Shown: positions 5,965 to 13,207, counted from the first letter of the stretch. The stretch: DNA of 14,167 nt from DASPTR01 sp964475545 (GCA_964475545.1 CAYYXF010000026.1:1-14167); one strand, 5' to 3'. Made by a program: numbers and translations. The notes: generated by a model from the sequence alone, not told the origin.

Positions 5965-6027
5965 CTAAAAACCAAATGGAAACACAGCGGCGACCGCAAC
6001 GATTATTGCTAAAACAAGATCCTTCAT
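5965..6027 (-). CDS. Possible 20-residue hydrophobic peptide
   Basis: On the minus strand an ATG at 6027 opens a 20-codon frame ending in TAG at 5965-5967. The peptide has MKD then an unbroken hydrophobic run (LVLAIIVAVAAVFPFGF), that is, one membrane helix. A GGAT lies 6 nt before the ATG, which is weak as a Shine-Dalgarno motif. No clear TATA box was found. It could be a membrane microprotein, the relic of a signal anchor, or chance. Confidence 0.2.
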   Translation of the reverse strand: MKDLVLAIIVAVAAVFPFGF

Positions 6028-6391
6028 TCTTCTATCCGTAATAGTGCAACACTTCACCAAGTCTAAGAGACTCTTTTTGAAGTATTAGATTTCGAGTTTC
6101 TTTCTTTTCACAATTTGCTAGTCCCTTCAGGTTCACGTGACGAACGTGGCATGAATCGTAGTCAAACCATGAGGTTCTGTTTTTCTAGGTTCAAGTGTGA
6201 AATTAGCGTGGCGTGATGTAACAGTCATCCTCTCTCGTTTTTCTGTGCATAAGGGCAAAAGGCGGCTGTGTAATACATAGCTTGAATTCATAAGGGTTAA
6301 GTCAAATCAACCTGACAAATCCAACGATCTAAGAATCGAGACTGCTAGCGCATGCTAGAGTTTTGATCTCGCAAAGTTAAGGTGGCAAACA
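6028..6391. other. Intergenic stretch before the histidine kinase
   Basis: With the preceding bases this is a 440-bp gap between accepted genes. It holds a terminator-like hairpin (6060-6078), T-rich tracts near 6098-6109, and a small dyad CTAGC/GCTAG (6345-6358) shortly before the kinase. I see no convincing TATA box at the expected distance from the kinase start, and no RNA gene. Confidence 0.4.
6060..6078 (+). terminator. Hairpin followed by a T run
   Basis: AGTCT (6060-6064) pairs with AGACT (6068-6072) around AAG, followed by C and TTTTT (6074-6078). It resembles an intrinsic terminator and lies about 110 bp after the 66-residue gene. Confidence 0.4.
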
Positions 6392-9031
6392 TTGGTGATA
6401 AAAAGAACACGAAACCTGCAAATAGATGAAGCCAAGATTAAGAGAGACACTCACGGTATTTCTGATATTTTTGTTGGATTCGAACATCCCATATTTGGCG
6501 ATGTCCAATGCGAAGACGTAGAATATCAACTCTACGCGAGCGCAATCAAGAATATGCAGACTGGCTTGTATATTTGGCGTCTGGGAAGAACTGGTCATCC
6601 AAGGACTTTCAAGCTTGTGGCCGCCAACCCCGCCACAGAACGATTCAGTGGAACACCAGCAAAAGATCTTCTGGGGAAAACAATGAAAGAGGCATTCCCC
6701 GCCTTGGACAAAAGGGTTGCGAAGATCGGCGGAGAAATCATACGCTCCGGAAAGGCAATGGATCTAGGAGAATTTCGCTACTGTGACGAGCGTGTTCCTG
6801 AAGGCGTTTTTTCTGTCAAGGCATTTCCACTTCCTAACAGCTGCGTGGGAGTCACACTTGAAGATGTAACAGAGCGCAAGAAAATCGAATTGGCCCTAAG
6901 TGACAGTGAACAGTGCTTGCGCTCGGTGGCAAATTCAGCAGCAGACGCTGTGATTTCGGTCAATGCCAAAGGCAAAATAGTCTTCTGGAACAAGGCGGCA
7001 GAACGAATTTTCGGCTATACGGCCCATGAAGCAGTGGGCAAGTCTGTCACCATAATTGTGCCTCATCAATTCGCTACGGCGCATCAAAAAGGGTTCGAGC
7101 AATTGCTTTCATCGAAAAGGCCAACTACCAACAGGATATTTGATTTTGTTGGACTCAAAAAAGATGGTACCGAATTTCCAGCAGAAGCATCGCTCTCAAG
7201 CTGGAAAATGAGACAGGAAACCTTCTTCACCATTATCGCACGCGACATCACAGAGCAGAAGCACATGGAGCAAACGATGAAGCAAAGCGAGGAGAAATAT
7301 CGCAACGTTTCCCAGAAACTGACAAGTCTGATGAAAAGCTCCGCGACAATGCTCCACACCACAGACCTACACGAACGGCTCAGAACCATTGCCGAAGCAG
7401 TCCGTGAACAAGGCTGGGCGAGAGTAGTCATATCTCTAAGAGACGAAAACCTCAACACAACAGACGTAGTGACAGCAGGTCTAACCCCCCAAGAAGACCG
7501 ATACTTAAGAGAACATCAATCTCCAGGCCACGTGTGGCGCAAACGATTAAGCTCCATGTTCGAAAGATTCCGCCTAGGAGAATTCTACTATCTTCCCTGG
7601 AGCGACCCACTAGTCCGAAAACAATTCAAATACGCACTGGCAAGCAAAGTTCCGAAAGAAGACACAATCGACTGGAACCCAGATGACCTGTTATTTGTTC
7701 CATTACGATTGCCGACAGGCCAAGTTGTGGGCATAATGAGCATAGACGATCCAAGAGACGGGCGACGCCCCACAATCGAATCACTCGCTCCTCTAGAGCT
7801 TTTCGCGCATCAAGCAGCCGTAGCTATTGAAAATGCAAAACTGATACAGCAAGTGAAGGAATATGCGCAACATCTGGAAGAAAAAGTGGAAGAAAGAACC
7901 AGAGATCTGAGGAAAAGTGAAGAGAAAATCAGAAGCATATTTGCTGCCTCCCCAGACGCCATCACAGCTACAGACCTGAATGGAAACATAGTTGAATGCA
8001 GTGAGCAAACGTTGAGAAACCATGGATATTCCTCAAAAAGGGAACTAATCGGTCAAAGCGCTTTCAAACTAATTGCCGAAAAAGACCATCAGAAAGCCAT
8101 AGAAAACATGAGAAGAACACTCAGCGAGGGAGTCATAAAGAACGTTGAGTACACTTTCGTCACCAAAACGGGACGTGAATTTCCAGCTGAGCTCACAGCA
8201 AGCGTAGTTTTCGACGCTTCACACAACCCAACGGGTTTCGTGGCCATAACCAAAGATATAACCGACCGCAAACGAATGGAGCAACAGCTCTTCAAGTCCG
8301 AAAGGCTTGCCGCCATCGGCGAGTTGGCAGGAATGGTTGGGCACGACCTGCGTAATCCGCTAACAGGCATCGCCGGAGCCGCATACTATCTAAAAACGAA
8401 ATACGGCTCAAAGCTGGACAAAACGGCAAGGGAGATGCTGAACATAATCGGAAACGACATTGAGTACTCAAACAAAATCATAAACGACCTTCTGGAATAC
8501 TCAAGAGAAGTCAAACTTGAGCAAGCAGAAACCACACCAAAGGCAATAATAAAAGAAGCCCTAGCCTTGGCGCGAGTACCAAAGAACGTCTGGTTGACAG
8601 ATTTGACAAGAAATGACCCGAGGATAAAAGTTGATTTTGACAAAATGAAAAGAGCCTTCGTCAACATAATCAAAAACGCCGTAGATGCCATGCCAAAAGG
8701 TGGAACACTAACCATAAAAAGCAAAAAGGCAGGTCGTAACGTTGAATTCATCTTCACCGATACGGGAGTAGGCATGCCAAAGGAGGTAGCCGAGGAAATT
8801 TTCACCCCACTGTTTACCACTAAGGCCAAGGGAATGGGATTTGGCCTAGCTATCTGCAGACGCCACATAGACGCACACGGAGGGCGCATCACAGTTCAGA
8901 GCGAATTAGGCAAGGGAACAAGCTTCACCGTAGCAATACCAATCGAAGCCAATTCAGAGAAAAACGAAAAGCTTTGGATAGACCTTCCAGAATCTTTGAT
9001 TGCATCAAACGCGCACCAAAAACACCGCTAG
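6392..9031 (+). CDS. Soluble multi-PAS/GAF sensor histidine kinase
   Basis: This 879-residue kinase has no membrane segment. Domains in order are PAS 1 (about 48-168), PAS 2 (about 170-298), GAF (about 310-485) and a coiled-coil linker (about 485-512, KVEERTRDLRKSEEK). PAS 3 (about 512-632) and the HisKA dimerisation domain (about 634-705) follow, then the HATPase (about 740-855). The H box is MVGHDLRNPLTGI with phospho-acceptor His651. The N box has Asn762 (KNAVDAM), G1 is DTGVGM (790-795), F is FTPLFTTK and G2 is GMGFGL (814-819). All catalytic boxes are intact, so it should autophosphorylate from ATP in response to a cytoplasmic or diffusible signal. No response regulator is adjacent. AAGGTGG (6379-6385) serves TTG 6392 or GTG 6395. 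An in-frame stop lies at 6356. Confidence 0.93.
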   Translation: MVIKRTRNLQIDEAKIKRDTHGISDIFVGFEHPIFGDVQCEDVEYQLYASAIKNMQTGLYIWRLGRTGHPRTFKLVAANPATERFSGTPAKDLLGKTMKEAFPALDKRVAKIGGEIIRSGKAMDLGEFRYCDERVPEGVFSVKAFPLPNSCVGVTLEDVTERKKIELALSDSEQCLRSVANSAADAVISVNAKGKIVFWNKAAERIFGYTAHEAVGKSVTIIVPHQFATAHQKGFEQLLSSKRPTTNRIFDFVGLKKDGTEFPAEASLSSWKMRQETFFTIIARDITEQKHMEQTMKQSEEKYRNVSQKLTSLMKSSATMLHTTDLHERLRTIAEAVREQGWARVVISLRDENLNTTDVVTAGLTPQEDRYLREHQSPGHVWRKRLSSMFERFRLGEFYYLPWSDPLVRKQFKYALASKVPKEDTIDWNPDDLLFVPLRLPTGQVVGIMSIDDPRDGRRPTIESLAPLELFAHQAAVAIENAKLIQQVKEYAQHLEEKVEERTRDLRKSEEKIRSIFAASPDAITATDLNGNIVECSEQTLRNHGYSSKRELIGQSAFKLIAEKDHQKAIENMRRTLSEGVIKNVEYTFVTKTGREFPAELTASVVFDASHNPTGFVAITKDITDRKRMEQQLFKSERLAAIGELAGMVGHDLRNPLTGIAGAAYYLKTKYGSKLDKTAREMLNIIGNDIEYSNKIINDLLEYSREVKLEQAETTPKAIIKEALALARVPKNVWLTDLTRNDPRIKVDFDKMKRAFVNIIKNAVDAMPKGGTLTIKSKKAGRNVEFIFTDTGVGMPKEVAEEIFTPLFTTKAKGMGFGLAICRRHIDAHGGRITVQSELGKGTSFTVAIPIEANSEKNEKLWIDLPESLIASNAHQKHR

Positions 9032-9095
9032 GATTCAATGCAACTGAGTAGATTTCAAGAGTGAGGAATAGAAATAAAACGTAGTTGCGATTTGC

Positions 9096-9524
9096 TCATT
9101 GTCCTTTTCTGGCGCGTTTCCATTCTTCGTATTTTTCCAAGACTTCGCTTATTTGCGCATTGATAAAGCCCTCCGCGCTTCGATACGGCGTGTTCATCTC
9201 TCTAACTGCCTCATCAAGCAAAGCATACTGTTCTTTCTCAATCTCTACGTACTCAGTCTTCTGACTTAGCCAAGCTAGCCTGAAGCGTATGGCGTCTCGT
9301 ATGAACTCCTCTTTTGTTGTGAAGCCCAGATGTTTGTTTTCCTCTATGAAAATCTGTATTTGTGCGAGCACTTCTTGAGGCATTATGATGGATTCGTTGA
9401 TGAGAGCATTTATTGCGTCCTGATAGGTCTGCATCTTACTTGTTTGAGCCATCAACTCGCCGAGAAGAGCAGTGAGCCTTTGGTGTATATCCTCCGAGAT
9501 TCTAAGCGTCTTCACACTGTTCAC
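9096..9524 (-). CDS. Ribbon-helix-helix-type regulator with repeated helix pairs
   Basis: This 142-residue protein starts with an RHH unit: strand VKTLRIS (4-10) and helices EDIHQRLTALLGELMAQ and TYQDAINALINE. A second helix pair follows (PQEVLAQIQIFIEENKHLGFTTKEEFIRDAIRFRL, 49-83), which resembles the helix-helix part of archaeal CopG-like regulators. A third segment, from EQYALLDEAVREM (98-110) through the AEGFINAQI helix to a charged end, has the same helix-turn-helix rhythm. It is probably a transcription regulator. GTG 9524 and GTG 9515 are both possible; GGTGA sits 5 nt before the latter. It is divergent from the zinc-ribbon gene, with a dyad between them that could be its operator. It converges on the kinase gene. 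Confidence 0.7.
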   Translation of the reverse strand: MNSVKTLRISEDIHQRLTALLGELMAQTSKMQTYQDAINALINESIIMPQEVLAQIQIFIEENKHLGFTTKEEFIRDAIRFRLAWLSQKTEYVEIEKEQYALLDEAVREMNTPYRSAEGFINAQISEVLEKYEEWKRARKGQ

Positions 9525-9571
9525 CCGTCAAAATCCTGCTTGTGTTTCAAGCAGTGTTTGTGGCGTAAGGC

Positions 9572-9579
9572 TTTTAAGT
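9572..9579 (-). promoter_or_regulatory. TATA-like box for the RHH-type regulator
   Basis: On the minus strand ACTTAAAA lies about 50-60 bp before the start. Initiation near 9548 would give a leader of about 24-33 nt holding the GGTGA motif. Confidence 0.4.
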
Positions 9580-9586
9580 GTTTCTT

Positions 9587-9601
9587 GTATATCCAATATA
9601 C
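9587..9601. repeat. Short dyad in the divergent regulator/zinc-ribbon promoter region
   Basis: GTATAT (9587-9592) and ATATAC (9596-9601) are exact reverse complements around CCA. The left arm overlaps a possible plus-strand TATA element. Size and placement fit an operator of an RHH dimer pair; the assignment to the neighbouring regulator is inference. Confidence 0.4.
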
Positions 9602-9661
9602 TGACTACGCAGGATACACAGACCATGCTGAGAAAACCGCATACCTATTAGGGAGGGGAAC

Positions 9662-9931
9662 ATGCCCTTCATATTCAACTGCAGCCGATGCAGATCAATC
9701 CTGTACGAGGACCTTAGTCCCATACTCCAAAATGGATGCTACAAAAGCCCAACATATCTTGAAAGCATCTTAATGAAACTAGGCGACAAGTGTCCTTCAT
9801 GCGGGCATAGGTTGCAGATCCCGCCTTCGAAAATCGAAATCTTCGCCCCCACAAAGGAAGATGACTCCCTGAAGAAAGAGCCTAGAACGCAGAGGATTAT
9901 ATTTCAACGAAATACGTCTTCACAGCTTTGA
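9662..9931 (+). CDS. Small zinc-ribbon protein
   Basis: This is an 89-residue protein with two CxxC knuckles, C7-S-R-C10 and C44-P-S-C47, the latter followed by GHRLQIPP. It is the usual four-Cys zinc ribbon with a 33-residue insert between knuckles; an extra Cys26 lies in the insert. The tail (62-89) is polar and lysine/arginine-rich. Small ribbons like this bind nucleic acid or act as subunits of larger complexes; nothing here identifies a partner. A strong GGGAGGGG motif (9651-9658) directly precedes ATG 9662, so expression may be high. It is divergent from the RHH-type regulator and may be controlled by it. Confidence 0.75.
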   Translation: MPFIFNCSRCRSILYEDLSPILQNGCYKSPTYLESILMKLGDKCPSCGHRLQIPPSKIEIFAPTKEDDSLKKEPRTQRIIFQRNTSSQL

Positions 9932-9944
9932 ATACGTCAAAAGA

Positions 9945-9952
9945 TATTTATG
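9945..9952 (+). promoter_or_regulatory. TATA box for tRNA-Glu
   Basis: TATTTATG lies 26-33 bp before the first tRNA base, the spacing expected for an archaeal tRNA promoter. Confidence 0.6.
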
Positions 9953-10001
9953 TCTAAGAGGAAACCAATCTTTGAATGCTCCGGTAGTATAGTCCGGTCA
10001 A

Positions 10002-10023
10002 ACTTCAACATGAGAAGGACCAT
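10002..10023 (+). other. tRNA intron in the D arm (position 21/22)
   Basis: The central helix GGTC (9996-9999) with GACC (10018-10021) is flanked by the three-base bulge AAA (10000-10002) and by ATG (10022-10024). The inner helix CTTC (10003-10006) with GAAG (10014-10017) closes a 7-nt loop. Cutting after the second base of each bulge removes 10002-10023. A one-base shift (10003-10024) would also give a valid tRNA. The outer side is an internal loop next to the D stem, so the motif is partly relaxed. Confidence 0.8.
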
Positions 10024-10039
10024 GTATTGCGGCCTCTCG

Positions 10040-10058
10040 ACACCAAAAAGTGATGGAA
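10040..10058 (+). other. tRNA intron at canonical position 37/38
   Basis: The anticodon stem is the outer helix. The bulges are CGA (10038-10040) and AAA (10057-10059). The central helix is CTCT (10034-10037) against ATGG (10053-10056), with one C-U mismatch and one G-U pair. The inner helix CAC/GTG (10041-10043, 10050-10052) closes a CAAAAA loop. Cuts at 10039/10040 and 10058/10059 leave A38 in place. Confidence 0.85.
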
Positions 10059-10149
10059 AGCCGCGGACCCGGGTCCAAATCCCGGCCGGAGCACCACACG
10101 CCCAACGAGCGATAGTTGGCGCTTACGCTTCTATGAAATTCGTCAAGAT

Positions 10150-10154
10150 AAAAA
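10150..10154 (-). terminator. Possible T-tract terminator of the acylase operon
   Basis: On the minus strand a T5 run follows the membrane protein stop by 8-13 nt. It is short, so the call is tentative. Confidence 0.3.
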
Positions 10155-10162
10155 GGAAGAGG

Positions 10163-10546
10163 CTAAGTGGTTGAAGGCTTCTTTTCTGGTTCCCTTGCCT
10201 GACTAAGCATTAATGCAGAAGCTAAAGCGCCGGCAGTTCCGCTCAGAGCACCTAGTGTTCCACCTAGTACCAGAGCCAAACCCACAAACAACGGAGCCTC
10301 AGAAAAGGCTATGCTGGCAGCGTTTGGTGCGATTATCCAGAATGCCACAAAGTAGAGTGCCCAGCCGACGAGCACTCCGACGAGACCCACCGCAAAGCCC
10401 TTGACTGCCCGTTTCACAAGGAAACCGCCTACAAAACCGGCGATAATCATTGTCCACCACATTCCTGAGAGTTCCAGAACAGCCGAAAGCAAAATGGTCA
10501 CTATCAAGCCGAAGATAAAACCGAATTTTCTCTCCAAAACTGTCAT
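10163..10546 (-). CDS. Small polytopic membrane protein, second gene of the acylase operon
   Basis: This 127-residue protein is almost entirely hydrophobic helices: about 8-26, 29-45, 50-74 and 82-112, the last possibly two segments. It is glycine- and alanine-rich, with a short cytoplasmic N-terminus and a polar end (QAREPEKKPSTT). I do not recognise a specific family; small archaeal four-helix proteins of this kind are mostly uncharacterised. ATG 10546 is chosen because GGAGGG (10553-10558) lies 6 nt upstream. An in-frame TTG two codons earlier abuts that motif. It starts 13 bp after the acylase stop codon on the same strand, so the two are almost certainly co-transcribed. It may help anchor or partner the acylase, but that is inference. 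Confidence 0.75.
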   Translation of the reverse strand: MTVLERKFGFIFGLIVTILLSAVLELSGMWWTMIIAGFVGGFLVKRAVKGFAVGLVGVLVGWALYFVAFWIIAPNAASIAFSEAPLFVGLALVLGGTLGALSGTAGALASALMLSQAREPEKKPSTT

Positions 10547-10559
10547 CTTCAACCCTCCG

Positions 10560-13079
10560 CTACCCTTTCGGACTAAACGTTATCACGCCTTCCTTGTCTC
10601 CTTGCTCTTCTGGGCTTGCTGGAAATGTCATTGGCTTGTATTCCCCATTCAGCCAAAGTTCAAGCTGGTCATCGTAATGCTTGCTGAATGGATGTCCCCG
10701 CTGTCCTCCGGGAATTATGCATAACGAGTTGTTTAGATTGTTGAAGTCTACTATTTGCCGCCACGATGGTCCATTCTGCACGTCCAAGCCTGGAGCGGGG
10801 TTAACGTTGTTCTCCCATCCTCCGATTGGCAGCTTCGGATAGTTAAGCCAAGAAAGAGCCTTACCGAGAGGATGCTCCAGATCCAAGTGATGAACTGCAC
10901 TCCACTTCCATTCCAACATGTTATCTCCAAGTTCGTCTTTTAGTTGCTGAACTGTGTCATTTAGGCTTTGGAAAATCATGTCATCACGAGTCTCCACATT
11001 GCCCGTTTCCACGTTGTCAAACCAGCGGGTAGAGTTGCGCTCTACCAAGTACTGTATCGTCTCCGTTGTTGGAAGTCTTCCCTCAAATCCTGCTTTGTAA
11101 TAATCATCGGTGAACGTGTTGTTCTTCAATTTTTCAAGCCAAGTCGCAAAAATTGTGGGCGCAACAAGGTCCTTATCCATCCTAAAGTTCCAGTCTTGCA
11201 AGAGGCGCGTAGCATTCTCCAGATCTGTTGTCATTTGCCTGTTCCCACATGCATCAATTATGTATGGCACCAGTTTCTCAGCTGGGACATCGTAGATGTC
11301 TGTCTGAATTCCTTTCATTTCCTGCAAGCCTAGCGGCTGAGACTCATTCAGCAGGTTCTGTATGCGCTGAACCCTGTAGTTCTCGGCCCATGTCCATCCA
11401 AGCCAGTACTGATAATCTTCACGAGATATCGGGCAGTTGTTGGCTGTGGCAACGTAACCCAATACAGGATTAATCAGATGGGGAACTTCCTCAGGAGGAT
11501 CAACCCAAGCATCAAGGTCACTCCAGTCTCCCCATTCTCCTCTAGCTTGGCTTCCATTAAATGGCAAGCGATATTCCAAATAGTCATTTGCGTCGGAGAC
11601 GTTCATCCTTATTGGATAGCGCCCATTTGCCCACCATCCAATGTTCCCCTCCGTGTCTGCATAGACCATGTTTTGAGCTGGAACGCTGAAATCCCGTAAA
11701 CCGTCTTTGAACTCATTCATGTTTCTCGCTACATTGAACTTGTACATTGCTCTCGCTTCAAGCGTCGGAAAGCTCCCAACCCACTTCATTGCGAACTTTT
11801 CGTTGTCCTGCTCAATTATCGGACCATGCCTTGTCATGTTAATGAGAACGTTGCGCTCTTCCACGCCAGCGTCGCCTTTGACCTTGATCACCTCCTGAGA
11901 TCTGATCACGTCTTCCCACTGATTCAGATACCAGTAGCGATCGCCGTCACCGCTCCAGACATATCTGTAGAAGTCCAACACGTCCGCGCCAACATTGGTG
12001 AAGCCCCAACTCAAATTCTGGTTATGCCCGATGACTATGACTGGAATTCCAGGGAAGGTTACTCCTCTGACGTTCATGAAGACGCCGCTCGAGTTGCTGA
12101 CGACCAGATGAGCTTCATACCAGACTGGCGGAGCCATAAGCTGCAAGTGAGGATCGTTGCACAGGATGGGCTTGCCTGTCGTCGTGAGGCTGCCGTTTAC
12201 AACCCAATCGTTCGAGGCAAACGCGTCTTTAACAGGCTGGACCAATCTTTCAGCATTTTCTTTCCATTCAAGAATGTCAGTTATTGCGTGAACAACCTTT
12301 TCCCTTTCCGTGTTGGGAAGCTGAATGGTTTCCATGTCCACTTGTGCTGGTGGATCAACTGGAGTAAAATTGCCTCTGTACGTGCAAATTTCATAAGGAT
12401 CCTTAAAGGGGAACAACTCGTCAGTCAAGTTTCCGAAGGCTTCGTAGGCTTTCATGAATTCCAGATCATAGAAGTCCCCTGTTAATTCCCAGCTGATGAG
12501 TTTGCCTACAGCGAGAGTGTCAAAAGACGTCCAAGGTTCCGGTTCGTAGCCTAAAATCTTGAACTCAATAGGCAGTTCGCCTGCCGCCTTCATATTCTCT
12601 ATTGCCCTATTCACGCCATCAACGAACTTCGCTAACACCTTCACCATGTGAAGGTCGTTCTGTCCTACTAAGGCCTGAAAACTGGAGTTTGCAGCCTTGC
12701 CCAAACCAATTGTCCTGAAGAACAGGTCAGTCTCGTAGAGGGATTCACCAACAACCTCAGCAAGCTTTCCCTCGGTAAGTCTCCTCTGAAAGTCCATTTC
12801 AAACAGCCTGTCTTGAGCCTGCACATAACCAAACACGTAAAACAGGTCTTCCTCGTTTTCAGCATAGATGTGGGGAACACCATAACTATCACGACAAACG
12901 CTCACCGATGCTCCCAGTCCTTCCAAACTGATTTCTGTTCCACTTGGAAGTTCAGCATACAACACTCCACTCCATATTCCACCCATAGGATTCAGCAAAT
13001 CTAGGTACGGAGCAAAGGTGTAAGCAACGAGAACCATTGCAGCCAGTGCTACTGCAAACCATGCTAACTCTTTCTTCAA
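10560..13079 (-). CDS. Penicillin acylase family (S45) Ntn hydrolase, exported
   Basis: The precursor is 839 residues, normal for the family. Residues 5-22 are an N-terminal signal or anchor. The alpha-chain region carries the family opening V61-C-R-D-S-Y-G-V-P-H-I-Y and VFGYVQAQDRLFEMDFQRR (82-100). The autoprocessing site is ASNDWVVNG, giving Ser289 as the beta-chain N-terminal nucleophile. It is followed by NDPHL (308-312). ATANN (544-548) probably holds the oxyanion-hole Asn. The C-terminal signature GGQRGHPFSKHYDDQ (791-805) is present, so the enzyme looks active. Family members hydrolyse amide-linked acyl groups (penicillins, acyl-homoserine lactones, other N-acyl compounds); the substrate here is unknown. 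TTG 13079 has GGGTGA just upstream. Many sequons fit export. It heads a two-gene operon. Confidence 0.92.
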   Translation of the reverse strand: MKKELAWFAVALAAMVLVAYTFAPYLDLLNPMGGIWSGVLYAELPSGTEISLEGLGASVSVCRDSYGVPHIYAENEEDLFYVFGYVQAQDRLFEMDFQRRLTEGKLAEVVGESLYETDLFFRTIGLGKAANSSFQALVGQNDLHMVKVLAKFVDGVNRAIENMKAAGELPIEFKILGYEPEPWTSFDTLAVGKLISWELTGDFYDLEFMKAYEAFGNLTDELFPFKDPYEICTYRGNFTPVDPPAQVDMETIQLPNTEREKVVHAITDILEWKENAERLVQPVKDAFASNDWVVNGSLTTTGKPILCNDPHLQLMAPPVWYEAHLVVSNSSGVFMNVRGVTFPGIPVIVIGHNQNLSWGFTNVGADVLDFYRYVWSGDGDRYWYLNQWEDVIRSQEVIKVKGDAGVEERNVLINMTRHGPIIEQDNEKFAMKWVGSFPTLEARAMYKFNVARNMNEFKDGLRDFSVPAQNMVYADTEGNIGWWANGRYPIRMNVSDANDYLEYRLPFNGSQARGEWGDWSDLDAWVDPPEEVPHLINPVLGYVATANNCPISREDYQYWLGWTWAENYRVQRIQNLLNESQPLGLQEMKGIQTDIYDVPAEKLVPYIIDACGNRQMTTDLENATRLLQDWNFRMDKDLVAPTIFATWLEKLKNNTFTDDYYKAGFEGRLPTTETIQYLVERNSTRWFDNVETGNVETRDDMIFQSLNDTVQQLKDELGDNMLEWKWSAVHHLDLEHPLGKALSWLNYPKLPIGGWENNVNPAPGLDVQNGPSWRQIVDFNNLNNSLCIIPGGQRGHPFSKHYDDQLELWLNGEYKPMTFPASPEEQGDKEGVITFSPKG

Positions 13080-13118
13080 GCTTTCACCCTTTTGAGCATT
13101 AGCGTAATACCAGCTTTT

Positions 13119-13128
13119 GTTATATTAG
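13119..13128 (-). promoter_or_regulatory. TATA box of the acylase operon
   Basis: On the minus strand CTAATATAAC lies 40-49 bp before the TTG start. Initiation near 13098 would leave a leader of about 19 nt holding GGGTGA. Confidence 0.5.
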
Positions 13129-13207
13129 CTTAAACGTGCTCCAAATGAAGAGTTGCACTCACTAATCGGAAGCTGAGACTCATCACCAACATGTAATGGT
13201 GTAAGAA

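Larger units (their letters stand above)
9978..10096 (+). tRNA. tRNA-Glu (CTC) with two introns
   Basis: The acceptor strands GCTCCGG (9978-9984) and CCGGAGC (10086-10092) pair fully, followed by A and an encoded CCA. The anticodon stem GCGGC (10029-10033) and GCCGC (10060-10064) encloses C-T-CTC-G-A once an intron is removed, giving anticodon CTC (10036-10038), glutamate. The T stem CCGGG/CCCGG encloses TCCAAAT. The gene is 116 nt before CCA, about 41 nt too long. Removing 22 nt in the D arm and 19 nt at position 37/38 gives a normal 75-nt tRNA with a four-pair D stem (GTAT with GTAT, two G-U pairs). The acceptor and D-loop sequence match archaeal tRNA-Glu. Position 55 is C instead of the near-universal T. 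Confidence 0.93.

Noticed and set aside
6133..6140. TCACGTGA palindrome in the pre-kinase gap
   Set aside because: Eight bases is too short to be significant alone; not at a promoter position and only a loose relative (CACGTG near 5643) elsewhere.
8386..8892. 168-codon minus-strand frame inside the histidine kinase
   Set aside because: It is antisense to the intact HisKA/HATPase region; its length reflects the codon bias of the kinase.
9330..9773. 147-codon plus-strand frame opposite the RHH-type regulator
   Set aside because: It overlaps the regulator, the divergent promoters and the zinc-ribbon gene in another frame, and has a Cys-rich composition typical of chance frames.
9950..10174. 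74-codon frame across the tRNA-Glu gene
   Set aside because: It runs straight through the tRNA and both introns; no ribosome-binding site.
11826..12485. 219-codon plus-strand frame opposite the acylase
   Set aside because: The minus strand encodes an uninterrupted acylase with all family motifs here; the plus frame is a shadow.
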